From NCBI RefSeq assembly GCF_024346755.1, contig NZ_AP024862.1, forward strand, positions 496,001 to 560,000: a stretch of 64,000 bases of DNA, written 5' to 3'. The first letter of the stretch is position 1, and the number at the start of each line of letters is the position of its first letter. The notes under the pieces are model-generated. The model ran no database searches. It saw only the letters and a program-made list of their open reading frames with translations, and was not told the origin of the DNA. The position numbers were made by a program, and so were the translations under genes. Of this stretch, positions 26,976-35,654 are shown piece after piece. This DNA comes from Vibrio aerogenes. GTDB taxonomy: Bacteria; Pseudomonadota; Gammaproteobacteria; Enterobacterales; Vibrionaceae.

Positions 26976-29291
26976 ATGAGTTATAAACAGTATTCCGGTT
27001 CCGCCGGTGGCTGGGGCGCCTTAAAAGCAACCACTCAGCATTTGTTTAAAAGCCAGAATGTGGCAAAAAATATCAGTAACCTGCTCAGAACGAACCAGAA
27101 TGATGGCTTTGACTGTCCCGGTTGCGCATGGGGTGAAAAGCATGTATCCGGCCGTTTTCGTTTCTGTGAAAACGGGGCGAAAGCCGTGAACTGGGAAGCG
27201 ACTTCCCGCCTGGTTGAGCGTGACTTTTTTGCTGAGTACACCGTCAGCTGGCTGAATAAGCAAAGCGATTATTTCCTCGAATATCAGGGACGTCTGGCAG
27301 AGCCGGTTTGTTACAATCCGCAAACTGATCATTATGAGCCGATTCACTGGGATGATGCATTTTCACTGATTGCTAAACACCTGAATGCGCTGTCTGATCC
27401 GAATCAGGCTGAGTTTTATACCTCCGGACGTGCCAGCAATGAAGCCGCGTTTGTTTATCAGTTGCTGGCCCGGCGTTTTGGTACCAATAATTTCCCGGAT
27501 TGTTCTAACATGTGTCATGAGGCGACCAGCCACGCTTTGTCTCATACGATCGGTATCGGTAAAGGGACAGTCACGATTGATGATTTTGAAGAAGCAGATG
27601 CGATATTTCTGTTCGGTCAGAACCCAGGCACCAATCACCCGCGAATGCTGGAAACACTCAGTTCGGCTTATCGCCGCGGCGCGCGGGTGGTTGCGTTTAA
27701 TAACCTGAAAGAGCGGGGGCTGGAGCGTTTCACCAATCCTCAGCGTCCGCTTGAAATGCTCAGTAATGGTTCCACGCCCACAACCAGTGATTACTTTATG
27801 CCGAAACTGGGCGGTGATATGGCCGCGGTTCGCGGTATGGTTAAGATACTTTTGGCACGCCATCAGGAAGCGATGAATCACGGGGGCGCCATTTTTGACC
27901 TTGAATTTATTTCTGAACACACACAGGGACTGGAAGCGTATTTAAGCCTGGTGGAAGCGACGCCATGGTCTGACATTCTCGACCAATCCGGTTTAACGCA
28001 GGATGAAATTACCCGCGCTGCCGATATTTATCAGCATGCAGACCGGCGGATCGTCACCTGGGCGATGGGGGTGACGCAGCACAAACACTCCGTTGCGACG
28101 ATTCAGGAACTGGTGAATTTACAACTGCTGTTTGGTCAGGTTGGCAAGCCGGGGGCAGGGTTGTGTCCGGTGCGTGGGCATTCCAACGTGCAGGGTGACC
28201 GTACTGTTGGTATTAATGAAAAACCACCCCAGGCTTTGCTGGATAATATTGAACGGGTTTTCGGCTTTCAGCCCTCAGCTTCTCACGGGCACAATGTGAA
28301 TCAGGCACTTCAGGCGATGCGGCGGGGAGAAAGTAAAGTCTTTATCGGACTGGGCGGCAATCTGGTTGCTGCAGCTCCGGATACGCCAGAAGTCGCGGCG
28401 GCTATGGCACAGTGTGAACTGACAGTACACATTGCGACCAAACTGAACCGGACGCATGTGAATCCCGGTAAAGCATCGTTGATTCTGCCTTGCTTTGGCC
28501 GGACTGACATTGACACACAAGCAACCGGTGAGCAACAGGTGACGGTGGAAGATTCTTTCTCGATGGTACATGCCTCTTCCGGGCAAATCACTCCGGGAAG
28601 TGAGCAGATGCGTTCTGAAGTGGCGATTCTGACCGGTATTGCCAAAGCGACACTGGGAGAAGATAACCCGGTTCACTGGCAGTCACTGGCAGATGATTAC
28701 TCTGAAATCCGCCGGTTGATTGAAAAAACAATTCCGGGGTTTGAGCAGTTTGGAGAGCGGATCAAAGCGTCCGGTGGCTTTTATCTGGGAAACAGTGCCA
28801 GAGCACTGAACTGGCAGACGCCGTCCGGGAAAGCGCAAATCAAAGCCAATGCCTTGCCACAGAGTCTGTTTCCGTTCGATGCACAGGCCTGTACATCAGC
28901 CGGGCAAAACCTGTTTGTGTTACAGACCATGCGCTCGCATGACCAGTACAACACGACGGTGTACGGCTACGATGATCGCTACCGGGGAATTTTCGGTGAA
29001 CGGGAAGTGGTGTTCATGAATGAGAAGGATATCGCCGCGATGGGGCTGTCTGTGGGGGACAAAGTGGATATCGAATCGCTCTGGCCGGATCAGACTGAGC
29101 GCAGGATCACCGGATTTAAAGTGATTCCGTACACGATTCCCCAGGGCAATATTGCCGCTTATTTTCCGGAAGCCAATGTATTGATTCCACTGGAAAGTAA
29201 AGGTGATGGCAGTGATACACCGACGTCAAAATCGGTTGCTGTGACTGTGACAGCTTCGCAACTGCAGGAATCCCTGCTGAAAATCGTATAA
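26976..29291 (+). CDS. FdhF/YdeP-family molybdopterin oxidoreductase
   Basis: This 771-residue protein is close to the YdeP/formate-dehydrogenase-H-like family, which binds bis-MGD molybdenum and a 4Fe-4S cluster. The N-terminal Cys region is reduced (FDCPGCAWGEKH), as usual in YdeP. Cofactor-binding blocks include YTSGRASNEAAFVYQLLARRFGTNN, NMCHEATSHAL, FGQNPGTNHPRML and, in the C-terminal molydopterin-binding domain, MRSHDQYNTTVYGYDDRYRG. E. coli YdeP is linked to acid resistance; the physiological substrate is not established. It stands alone with its own terminator and a possible FNR site in the long leader. Confidence 0.88.
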   Translation: MSYKQYSGSAGGWGALKATTQHLFKSQNVAKNISNLLRTNQNDGFDCPGCAWGEKHVSGRFRFCENGAKAVNWEATSRLVERDFFAEYTVSWLNKQSDYFLEYQGRLAEPVCYNPQTDHYEPIHWDDAFSLIAKHLNALSDPNQAEFYTSGRASNEAAFVYQLLARRFGTNNFPDCSNMCHEATSHALSHTIGIGKGTVTIDDFEEADAIFLFGQNPGTNHPRMLETLSSAYRRGARVVAFNNLKERGLERFTNPQRPLEMLSNGSTPTTSDYFMPKLGGDMAAVRGMVKILLARHQEAMNHGGAIFDLEFISEHTQGLEAYLSLVEATPWSDILDQSGLTQDEITRAADIYQHADRRIVTWAMGVTQHKHSVATIQELVNLQLLFGQVGKPGAGLCPVRGHSNVQGDRTVGINEKPPQALLDNIERVFGFQPSASHGHNVNQALQAMRRGESKVFIGLGGNLVAAAPDTPEVAAAMAQCELTVHIATKLNRTHVNPGKASLILPCFGRTDIDTQATGEQQVTVEDSFSMVHASSGQITPGSEQMRSEVAILTGIAKATLGEDNPVHWQSLADDYSEIRRLIEKTIPGFEQFGERIKASGGFYLGNSARALNWQTPSGKAQIKANALPQSLFPFDAQACTSAGQNLFVLQTMRSHDQYNTTVYGYDDRYRGIFGEREVVFMNEKDIAAMGLSVGDKVDIESLWPDQTERRITGFKVIPYTIPQGNIAAYFPEANVLIPLESKGDGSDTPTSKSVAVTVTASQLQESLLKIV

Positions 29292-29311
29292 ATACCTTTT
29301 TATCAGCATGC

Positions 29312-29343
29312 AAACAACCTGAATCTGTTTTCTTCAGGTTGTT
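29312..29343 (+). terminator. Terminator after the YdeP-like gene
   Basis: The stem AAACAACCTGA/TCAGGTTGTTT has a T-rich loop and a G/T-rich tail. Confidence 0.6.
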
Positions 29344-29401
29344 TGGTTGTGTTTGTTGCATATAATGTCTGTCCTTTTATTTTTCCCTTTCAGAAGTCAG
29401 T

Positions 29402-29848
29402 ATGATGAAAAAAGTATTTGAAATCAGTGTTCAGGTCGGTCAACCGGTTTTAGTCGGGCAGGATGAAGTGTCCGGGCGAAGGCAGTTGATTCCGATTCTT
29501 TCTGGTCAGTTATCCGGAGAAAACATCAACGGCACGGTCTTACCCGGTGGCGTTGACAGTCAGGTCATTCGCCCGGATGGTGTCTGTGAATTATCGGCCC
29601 GGTACGCCATCCGGCTGGATGACGGCGAAGGGCTGTATATTGAAAATAACGGTATTCGTACCGTGCCTGATGCCTATGTTGATCAGGTGAAAAACGGCGC
29701 ATTTATCGATCCCGAATTGTATTATTTCAGAACCACGCCCGCTTTCGAGGTCTATAGTGAGCGATATCGCTGGCTGACCCGGCACGTCTTCTCCTGTCAG
29801 GCAAAGCGCTTTCCCGATCGGGTTGTCCTTGAATTTTTTCAGCTATAA
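29402..29848 (+). CDS. DUF3237 domain protein
   Basis: This 148-residue single-domain protein starts MMKKVFEISVQVGQPVLVG. It shows the DUF3237 pattern: RRQLIPILSGQLSGENINGTVLPGGVDSQ, then ARYAIRLDDGEGLYIENNGIR, and the C-terminal YFRTTPAFEV with YRWLTRHVFSCQAKR. The family is a small beta-barrel of unknown function, often near oxidoreductases or hydrolases. It lies 110 bp behind the YdeP-like gene but after a terminator, so separate transcription is likely. Confidence 0.78.
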   Translation: MMKKVFEISVQVGQPVLVGQDEVSGRRQLIPILSGQLSGENINGTVLPGGVDSQVIRPDGVCELSARYAIRLDDGEGLYIENNGIRTVPDAYVDQVKNGAFIDPELYYFRTTPAFEVYSERYRWLTRHVFSCQAKRFPDRVVLEFFQL

Positions 29849-29948
29849 ACACGCTCTAACCTCCTTTTCACACGGGTGACAGATTGAGACAGCCATCGCC
29901 TGTGTGATTTTATATCCGGTATACCCATATATGGATAAATGTATTGTA

Positions 29949-30002
29949 TTGACATTGTTTGATGATCAAACTAAATTAAACTCAAATAATTTGATAATCA
30001 AA
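29949..30002 (+). promoter_or_regulatory. Sigma-70 promoter with two operators, dmeF-marR operon
   Basis: TTGACA (29949-29954), 17 bp, TAAATT (29972-29977) form a good promoter. Operator 1, TTTGATGATCAAA (29958-29970), fills the spacer. Operator 2, TTTGATAATCAAA (29990-30002), ends just before the start codon, 32 bp (three helical turns) from the first. This is a layout for repression by the MarR protein encoded in the same operon. Confidence 0.8.
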
Positions 30003-30006
30003 CTAA

Positions 30007-30984
30007 GTGAGCGATATTTTGCAATATACAACGGAACACAGCCATGATTTTACGGCACATAATCATCAGGGAGAGACCCGCACTTTTTATGTGTTGCTGC
30101 TGACACTCATCACCATGGTGGTAGAAATTACATCGGGCACGGTATTTGGCTCTATGGCTCTGCTGGCTGATGGCTGGCATATGGGAACACACGCTGCTGC
30201 GTTTTCGATTACTCTGTTTGCTTACCGTTATGCAAACAAGCATGCACAGAGTGACCGGTTTTCCTTTGGGACCGGCAAAGTCAGTGTGCTGGGCGGCTAT
30301 ACCAGTGCGATAGCCCTTGGCATTGTTGCCCTGATGATGTTGATTGAATCGGTGAACCGGCTGTTTCATCCTCAAACTATTCAGTTCAATGAGGCGATTA
30401 TGGTGGCCGTGATCGGATTAGTTGTGAATGTTGTCAGTATGTTGCTGCTGCAAGACCACCACCACCATCATCATGGACATGACCATAGTCATGCACACCA
30501 AGCGCACTCTCATGATCATCCTCATCATGACCATGACCATGACCATGACCACGGCGAGCACCATCACCATGATCATAACCTGCGGGCTGCTTACATGCAT
30601 GTGCTGGCTGATGCCTTCACTTCAGTCTTAGCCATTGCTGCATTATGTCTGGGAAAATATTATGGCTGGTACTGGTCCGACGCGCTGATGGGTGTTGTGG
30701 GTGCGGTTGTCATTAGTAAATGGACTCTGGGTTTGCTGAAACAAACCAGCCCGATTCTGCTCGATGAAAGTATTGACGCGGGATACAGACAGGCCATTAC
30801 GGAAACACTGGCACCGTTTGCTACCGTGAAAGATATGCATATCTGGAAAATCAGCGGCCACCATTACTCGGCAGCGATCACCATTGAATCCGGCGATGAT
30901 AAATCTGTGGCTGAATATAAACAAATGCTGGGCAAATTTGATAGAATTCACCACCTCACGCTTGAATTACATAATGTAACATGA
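30007..30984 (+). CDS. dmeF: Cation-diffusion-facilitator metal exporter, DmeF type
   Basis: This 325-residue CDF transporter starts at GTG 30007. Residues 1-25 are His-rich; six membrane helices follow, with the metal site SMALLADGWHMGTH in helix 2 and its partner MHVLADAFTSVLA (His198/Asp202) in helix 5. The cytosolic loop between helices 4 and 5 (about 150-190) is extremely rich in His and Asp, as in DmeF and other Co/Zn/Ni exporters. Family members export divalent metals in exchange for protons. The stop overlaps the ATG of the MarR gene by 4 bp, so translation is coupled. Promoter-embedded operators suggest the operon is induced when metal or another ligand releases the repressor. Confidence 0.88.
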   Translation: MSDILQYTTEHSHDFTAHNHQGETRTFYVLLLTLITMVVEITSGTVFGSMALLADGWHMGTHAAAFSITLFAYRYANKHAQSDRFSFGTGKVSVLGGYTSAIALGIVALMMLIESVNRLFHPQTIQFNEAIMVAVIGLVVNVVSMLLLQDHHHHHHGHDHSHAHQAHSHDHPHHDHDHDHDHGEHHHHDHNLRAAYMHVLADAFTSVLAIAALCLGKYYGWYWSDALMGVVGAVVISKWTLGLLKQTSPILLDESIDAGYRQAITETLAPFATVKDMHIWKISGHHYSAAITIESGDDKSVAEYKQMLGKFDRIHHLTLELHNVT

Positions 30985-31400
30985 TGAATGATTTGAAAAA
31001 ACTGAACCGGATGCTGACTGAGTTTTACGACAAAATGTCTTCCTGGGAACAATCTGTTGTGAAAGAAACCGGCTATTCTCTGGCACAAATCCATACCATC
31101 GAAGTGCTGGGTACCTGCGGCGCTTTGAGAATGAAAGAGCTGGCTCAGAAACTCGGGATTACCACGGGGACGCTGACGGTTCAGATTGAAAAACTGGTTC
31201 AGGCTGATTTAATTATCCGTTGCCCGCATCCCGATGATCGCCGGGCAATCGTTGTGACCTTAACTGAGGCAGGGCAGGATATTTTTCATCAGCATAATCA
31301 GCTGCATCTGGATTTAGTCCGGGATCTGACGAGAAATATTGAGCCGGAACATGAGCAGGTGCTGCTGAGCTGCTTTGAAAAAATGAATCAGGAATTTTAA
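30981..31400 (+). CDS. MarR-family repressor of the dmeF operon
   Basis: This 139-residue winged-helix protein has recognition region MKELAQKLGITTGTLTVQIEKLVQ and wing RCPHPDDRRAIVVTLTEAG. It overlaps the end of the CDF transporter gene (ATGA), and the operon promoter holds two TTTGAT-N-ATCAAA palindromes, the usual size and symmetry for MarR operators, so autoregulation is likely. The linkage to a metal exporter suggests a metal ligand, but MarR proteins often sense organic compounds; there is no obvious metal-binding cluster here beyond scattered His residues. Its stop codon overlaps the stop of the KptA remnant on the other strand. Confidence 0.85.
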   Translation: MMNDLKKLNRMLTEFYDKMSSWEQSVVKETGYSLAQIHTIEVLGTCGALRMKELAQKLGITTGTLTVQIEKLVQADLIIRCPHPDDRRAIVVTLTEAGQDIFHQHNQLHLDLVRDLTRNIEPEHEQVLLSCFEKMNQEF

Positions 31401-31582
31401 GCGTCGGCCAGAATAAATTCCGGCAAAACCTGATCCGTTAACCACACCCCGTTCGCAGAGCGGTAAAACCGGCAACCCTGCTGGTGCATTAAACCGGCCT
31501 GAATGGTCAGAATGACGGGTTTGCCATATCTTTGTCCCACATCATGTGCCGTGGCCGTTTCCTGTGACAGATGAATTTTTAC
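31397..31582 (-). pseudogene. RNA 2'-phosphotransferase (KptA) C-terminal remnant
   Basis: Residues VKIHLSQETATAHDVGQRYG, KPVILTIQAGLMHQQGCRFY and RSANGVWLTDQVLPEFI match the C-terminal third of KptA/Tpt1, the NAD-dependent enzyme that removes a splice-junction 2'-phosphate. The N-terminal two thirds, including the first catalytic residues, are absent; upstream sequence belongs to the AraC gene. The 5' part of this remnant is read in another frame as the last residues of AraC, so the two genes were fused by a deletion. Confidence 0.75.
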
Positions 31583-32447
31583 GGCGATACATAAGCGGTG
31601 TTTCGCCATGGGTTAGTTTGAAACGATTCGAAAAATGGCTTGAAGAGCTGAAACCACATTGCAGGGCGATTTCTGTCAGTGAGGCGCCGGAATGTTGCAG
31701 TAAAATCCTGGCCTGATTTAACCGTTGCTGCATCACATACTGATGCGGAGTAATTCCCGTGCTTTGTTTGAACATCCGGGCAAAGTGATATTCACTTAAA
31801 CTGACAAGCTCAGATAAATCAGACAGCTGAAGTGGTTTGCTGAGACTGGCCGCGACAAATTCTTTTATCCGGGCAAGCTGAAACGGTGCCAGCCCCCCTT
31901 TGACCTGAACCTGTGTCCAGCGGAATTGCGTATAGTGTTTGACTAAATGGGTAAACAGCAGGGATACGGCTGAACTGATGGCCATCCGGTCAACATTTTC
32001 TCCCCACTGATAATTCAGGAAGAATTGCCGGTAAATAGCGGTGATTTGCGGGTCATTATCAAAGATATGTTCATCGACAGTCAGCCCGGCCGGGCTTTTA
32101 TCCCAGACTTTCTCTGCCACTTCGGTCAGATGTTGATCGGTAAAATAAAAATGGACAAAGGCCAGTGGCCCGCGGATATCCCATTCTGAAGCATGGTTTC
32201 TCGGCATCAGACACATGCGGTCCGGCCCACCACCGTTCTTCCAGCCTTCAGGTGTTTTCAGAAAAGACTCATAACCACCATCGACATACAAACTCAGCGT
32301 ATGATGGTCCGGATTTTGTACCTGAATCCGGTCTTGCTGATTAAACCATGAGGCCAGCTCAGTACCGTTATCCAGACGTACAGAATCACGCAAGTGTGCG
32401 TTGGTATCAATCAGATTCTGGTGCATTTGGTAAACAGATTCAGACAT
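31542..32447 (-). CDS. AraC-family regulator with cupin-like sensor, altered C-terminus
   Basis: This 301-residue protein has an N-terminal sensor of about 180 residues (DNGTELASWFNQQDRIQV, LMPRNHASEWDIRGPLAF) and a C-terminal HTH_18 domain (LQLSDLSELVSLSEYHFARM, ASLTEIALQCGFSSSSHFS). After RFKLTHGETPLMYRRK the last residues (NSSVTGNGHGT) are encoded by KptA-derived sequence in another frame, so the native end is lost but the DNA-binding domain is intact. Regulators of this type are often divergent from EamA exporters. Here a plausible EamA partner with an identical 22-bp upstream element is 27 kb away at 59915. Confidence 0.83.
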   Translation of the reverse strand: MSESVYQMHQNLIDTNAHLRDSVRLDNGTELASWFNQQDRIQVQNPDHHTLSLYVDGGYESFLKTPEGWKNGGGPDRMCLMPRNHASEWDIRGPLAFVHFYFTDQHLTEVAEKVWDKSPAGLTVDEHIFDNDPQITAIYRQFFLNYQWGENVDRMAISSAVSLLFTHLVKHYTQFRWTQVQVKGGLAPFQLARIKEFVAASLSKPLQLSDLSELVSLSEYHFARMFKQSTGITPHQYVMQQRLNQARILLQHSGASLTEIALQCGFSSSSHFSNRFKLTHGETPLMYRRKNSSVTGNGHGT

Positions 32448-32535
32448 TCCGTGGTGATCTCACTCCCTGACTTTACGTGCTTCAGTTTACGCAAAATCCT
32501 GAGATGAGACCAGCCGGATTGATGAAGCGCTCAAT

Positions 32536-32557
32536 AAAAACCGCAAGAATATGCAAT
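32536..32557 (+). repeat. 22-bp direct repeat, left copy
   Basis: This segment, containing ACCGCAAGAATATGCAAT, is identical to 59813-59834 and in the same orientation. It lies 89 bp upstream of the AraC start. Repeat-island sequence begins immediately to the right. It may be an AraC operator, an insertion duplication, or both. Confidence 0.75.
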
Positions 32558-32564
32558 TTTGGGG

Positions 32565-32654
32565 CTGCTTGGGTCAGCGAAACGAATTGGCGCACCATCG
32601 ATGACACCGAAGCTGGAAGCTTCAACATGGGATTTGAACGTATTTGTGGTGGTT
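32565..32654. repeat. 3' part of dispersed repeat R2, left edge of island
   Basis: The block with CAGCGAAACGAATTGGCGCA and GAAGCTGGAAGCTTCAACAT matches the end of the R2 copies at 35341-35590 and elsewhere. It runs straight into the terminal repeat of array A. Confidence 0.7.
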
Positions 32655-32982
32655 AAATTTTGCTGCCTGTGCGGCAGTGAACCCATCTGTGGCTTTCATG
32701 ATGTCTTTCAGAATTTTCTAAGCTGCCTACACGGCAGTGAACAGCTCCCGGCCTAACCGCCTGATCGATTCTTTTTTCTAAGCTGCCTACACGGCAGTGA
32801 ACTTCCTTTTCTCCATGTTTCACCTGTCCAGAACTTTCTAAGCTGCCTACACGGCAGTGAACTAGTTGATCCACTCTTGAACAACGGCCCGCGATTTCTA
32901 AGCTGCCTACACGGCAGTGAACTGTGACGTTGCCGAAAATCGGCAATAGAACAATTTCTAAGCTGCCTACACGGCAGTGAAC
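32655..32982 (-). CRISPR. CRISPR array A (type I-F), 6 repeats, 5 spacers
   Basis: Repeats of 28 bp with 60-bp periodicity and 32-bp spacers start at 32655 (degenerate, leader-distal), 32715, 32775, 32835, 32895 and 32955. The crRNA sense is minus: GTTCACTGCCGTGTAGGCAG then CTTAGAAA, the I-F stem cut by Cas6f. All intact copies have the loop variant read on the plus strand as CCTACACGG. The leader follows at 32983. Confidence 0.97.
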
Positions 32983-33433
32983 CGTTGCAGTATAGCCGCT
33001 CAGGCCAGCAAGCAACAGGGATGCGGCTGAAAACTTCGCAAAACCCCTTTTTTTGAGCGCCCGATTTGGGGATTTAAAATCAATGAGTTACAAAGGCGCT
33101 GAAAAAAGGGTCTGCGGTGTAGTGGCGGCTTTTAGCCGTGGTGACTGGTTTGGTACGCTTATTTGTTGCGCTGATCCAAGTGGCACTGGTGAACGCGCAC
33201 CACTTCATCTTTTTCCCCGATGAAAAAGACGAAGCAGAAAAAATCGCCCCGAATTGCCGTTTTCCTGATGCATTTTTAGTTCATCACATGTGAGCCGGGG
33301 TACGGTTCGATTCGCATCCTGTTCAGCGAACCTTGAAATTCGTCCCTGAATTTCAACGCCCTCAGTGTCGTGGATTTGCATCAGGCGGCAATAAGGGGAG
33401 CGAACTGAATCGTCAGACAAACCATCTCAAATA
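32983..33433 (-). promoter_or_regulatory. CRISPR leader A plus repeat block R1
   Basis: The first roughly 130 bp after the last repeat are the leader, with an IHF-type box AATCAATGAGTTA at 33078-33090. Beyond it the R1 block continues, nearly identical after all six arrays; it includes the hairpin CTTCATCTTTTTC/GAAAAAGACGAAG. The block ends with the start of a truncated R2 copy. No gene is supported in this stretch. Confidence 0.8.
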
Positions 33434-33630
33434 AAAGACAGTTCAAAGTACGTCTGTCCCTGTTAAATCCGCTGTTAAATCTATATTTTTAGCCATTATG
33501 ACCTCATTGATATCAAGTAATATCAGGTTATGGTATTAAAGATGCTTTCGTATAAGTGGTCACTCATAATAAGCAATTGCAGCGGACGCATACAACGCCT
33601 GGCGTTCGCACACAAGGAGGAAAGGAAACT

Positions 33631-34125
33631 TTGAAGTTCGCAAGAAAATTTAAGTGCCCGAAGCTTGTCTTCAGCCCGGTCTGTATCGATGATGCGATGG
33701 TTTTGTTTGATGCGGTTCGTTCTGAAAAATTTCCTTCGTCTCTGCCATTAGCAAAAATTGAAACGCTGAAGCAAGCCGAAAGCTGGTGCTCAGAACGGGC
33801 TTTAGATTGGGATGCAGGCAAGTGCTTTGTTTGGACATGCCATCGTTCATCTGATTCGGTCATTATTGGGCAGGTGACTCTGTTTCCACAGGAAAATCGT
33901 CTGGCCCTGGCGTATTGGGTTAACCCTGAACTCTGGGGGCAAGGGTTAGCCACCCAAATGTGTGAATCTTTGCTCTCTCACATTCAACGTGAAGGTTATC
34001 GGGGAAATGTGTGGGCTGGGGTTCATACCTGGAATACCCGAAGTGCTTCTGTGCTGAAAAAGCTTGGTTTTACACCGATGGATTCTGGTGCTGGAGACAC
34101 GGCAGAGTACAACTTAGCCATTTAG
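33631..34125 (+). CDS. GNAT N-acetyltransferase (RimJ/RimL type) in the island
   Basis: This 164-residue protein starts at TTG 33631, where AAGGAGG lies 10 bp upstream; an earlier in-frame ATG at 33556 has no ribosome site. The fold matches the RimJ/RimL-like GNAT group: VIIGQVTLFPQENRLALAYWV, the acetyl-CoA loop ELWGQGLATQMCESLL, and NTRSASVLKKLGFTPMD. These enzymes N-acetylate protein termini or small amines; the target is unknown. It lies alone between array A's leader block and array B. A 34-bp piece of a related gene remains at 55437-55470. Confidence 0.82.
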   Translation: MKFARKFKCPKLVFSPVCIDDAMVLFDAVRSEKFPSSLPLAKIETLKQAESWCSERALDWDAGKCFVWTCHRSSDSVIIGQVTLFPQENRLALAYWVNPELWGQGLATQMCESLLSHIQREGYRGNVWAGVHTWNTRSASVLKKLGFTPMDSGAGDTAEYNLAI

Positions 34126-34161
34126 CGCATGCGGATGAGGTTGCAGTGATATCGGCAGAGG

Positions 34162-34609
34162 GATCTAAGCTGCCTATACGGCAGTGAACTTTTGCTTCTT
34201 CCGATAACTGTAATTGTCCCATTTCTAAGCTGCCTGTGCGGCAGTGAACGCCACGGCATGACGGATTTCACTCTTCGACATTTTCTAAGCTGCCTGTACG
34301 GCAGTGAACGATTTACTCCGGAGTTTATTTCAACTCTTCCTTTTCTAAGCTGCCTACACGGCAGTGAACTTTTCATCCCCGTCTCTGGCCCGTTGTGCAA
34401 TTTTCTAAGCTGCCTATATGGCAGTGAACCCGCCCGATGATGACGATATTGAAATCAAATGTTTCTAAGCTGCCTATACGGCAGTGAACGGGTTGAGCGG
34501 TACCACCAATATTTTCATGCATTTCTAAGCTGCCTATACGGCAGTGAACGACATGGCCAGCCATCTGCTTTCCGGCAATGTTTTCTAAGCTGCCTATACG
34601 GCAGTGAAC
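34162..34609 (-). CRISPR. CRISPR array B (type I-F), 8 repeats, 7 spacers
   Basis: The 28-bp repeats at 60-bp spacing start at 34162 (5' end altered), 34222, 34282, 34342, 34402, 34462, 34522 and 34582. The loop differs along the array (CTGTGCGG, CTGTACGG, CTACACGG, CTATATGG, CTATACGG), the largest repeat diversity in the window. Leader on the right. Confidence 0.97.
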
Positions 34610-35051
34610 CGTTGCAGTATAGCGGCTCAGGCCAGAAAGCAACAGGGCTATGGCTGAAAACTTCGTAAAACCCCTTTTTTTGAGCGCCTGATTTGGGGGT
34701 TTAAAATCAATGAGTTACAGAGGGGTTGAAAAAAAGGGTCTGTGGGATGGTGGAAGCTTTTGGCCGTGGTGGCTGGTTTGGTACGCTCATTTGTTGCGCT
34801 GATCCAAGTGGCACTGGTGAACGCGCACCACTTCATCTTTTTCCCCGATGAAAAAGACGAAGCAGAAAAAATCGCCCCGAATTGCCGTTTTCCTGATGCA
34901 TTTTCAGTTCATCACATGTGAGCCGGGGTACGGTTCGATTCGCATCCTGCTCAGCGAACCTTGAAATTCATCCCTGAATTTCAACACCCTCAGTGTCGTG
35001 GATTTGCATCAGGCGGCAATAAGGGGAGCGAATTGAATCGCCAGACAAACC
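34610..35051 (-). promoter_or_regulatory. CRISPR leader B plus repeat block R1
   Basis: This is the same leader and R1 block as after array A. The IHF-type box is at 34705-34717, 96 bp from the first repeat. No gene. Confidence 0.8.
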
Positions 35052-35609
35052 ATCTCAAATAAAAGAAGTCCAAAGGATGAACAGACACGACGTCTGTTCA
35101 AAATTTTTCTCGCCAGGGAGGGCGATAAAAATTGGTCCTGTCCCGAGTGCACTGAAGCCAAATATAAAAAAGACTTTTTCGGCGGTTTTTGGTCTTTCAA
35201 AAACCGTCTGGGGCGCTTGCGCCAAAAGCCGCTTGGGTCAGCGAAACGAATTAGCGCACCATAGATGCCACAGAAGCTGGAAGCTTCAACATGAGATTTG
35301 GCCGTGCTTGGGCTCACCTCTTGAATCTCCAGACAAACCATCTCAAATAAAAGAAAGTTCAAAGGATGAACAGACACGATGTCTGTTCAAAATTTTTCTC
35401 GCCAGGGAGGGCGATAAAAATTGGTCCTGTCCCGCGCGCACCCAAGCCAAATATAAAAAAGACTTTTTCGGCGGTTTTTGGTCTTTCAAAAACCGTCTGG
35501 GGCGCTTGCGCCAAAAGCTGCTTGGATCAGCGAAACGAATTGGCGCACCATAGATGCCACTGAAGCTGGAAGCTTCAACATGGGATTTGAACGTATTTGT
35601 GGTGATTAA
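35052..35609. repeat. Two copies of dispersed repeat R2
   Basis: Copies at about 35052-35301 and 35341-35590 share the palindrome GAACAGAC/GTCTGTTC, the stretch GGGCGCTTGCGCC and a common end GGAAGCTTCAACATG. Short frames in them recur in other copies, in both strands, without conserved starts, so they are not called as genes. Confidence 0.75.
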
Positions 35610-35637
35610 ATTTGACTGCCTGTGCGGCAGTGAATTC
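35610..35637 (-). repeat. Solitary degenerate CRISPR repeat beyond cas6f
   Basis: TGACTGCCTGTGCGGCAGTG matches the core of the I-F repeat and the terminal repeat of array A, including the flank TTTGTGGTGATTAAATTT. There is no second repeat or leader. It lies 18 bp after the cas6f stop, the usual place for an I-F array. Confidence 0.75.
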
Positions 35638-35654
35638 ACACGGATACTTTCAAT

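Noticed and set aside
30418..30631. Frames rich in Met/Val or Thr/Met over the middle of dmeF
   Set aside because: They are out-of-frame readings of the His/Asp-rich loop codons.
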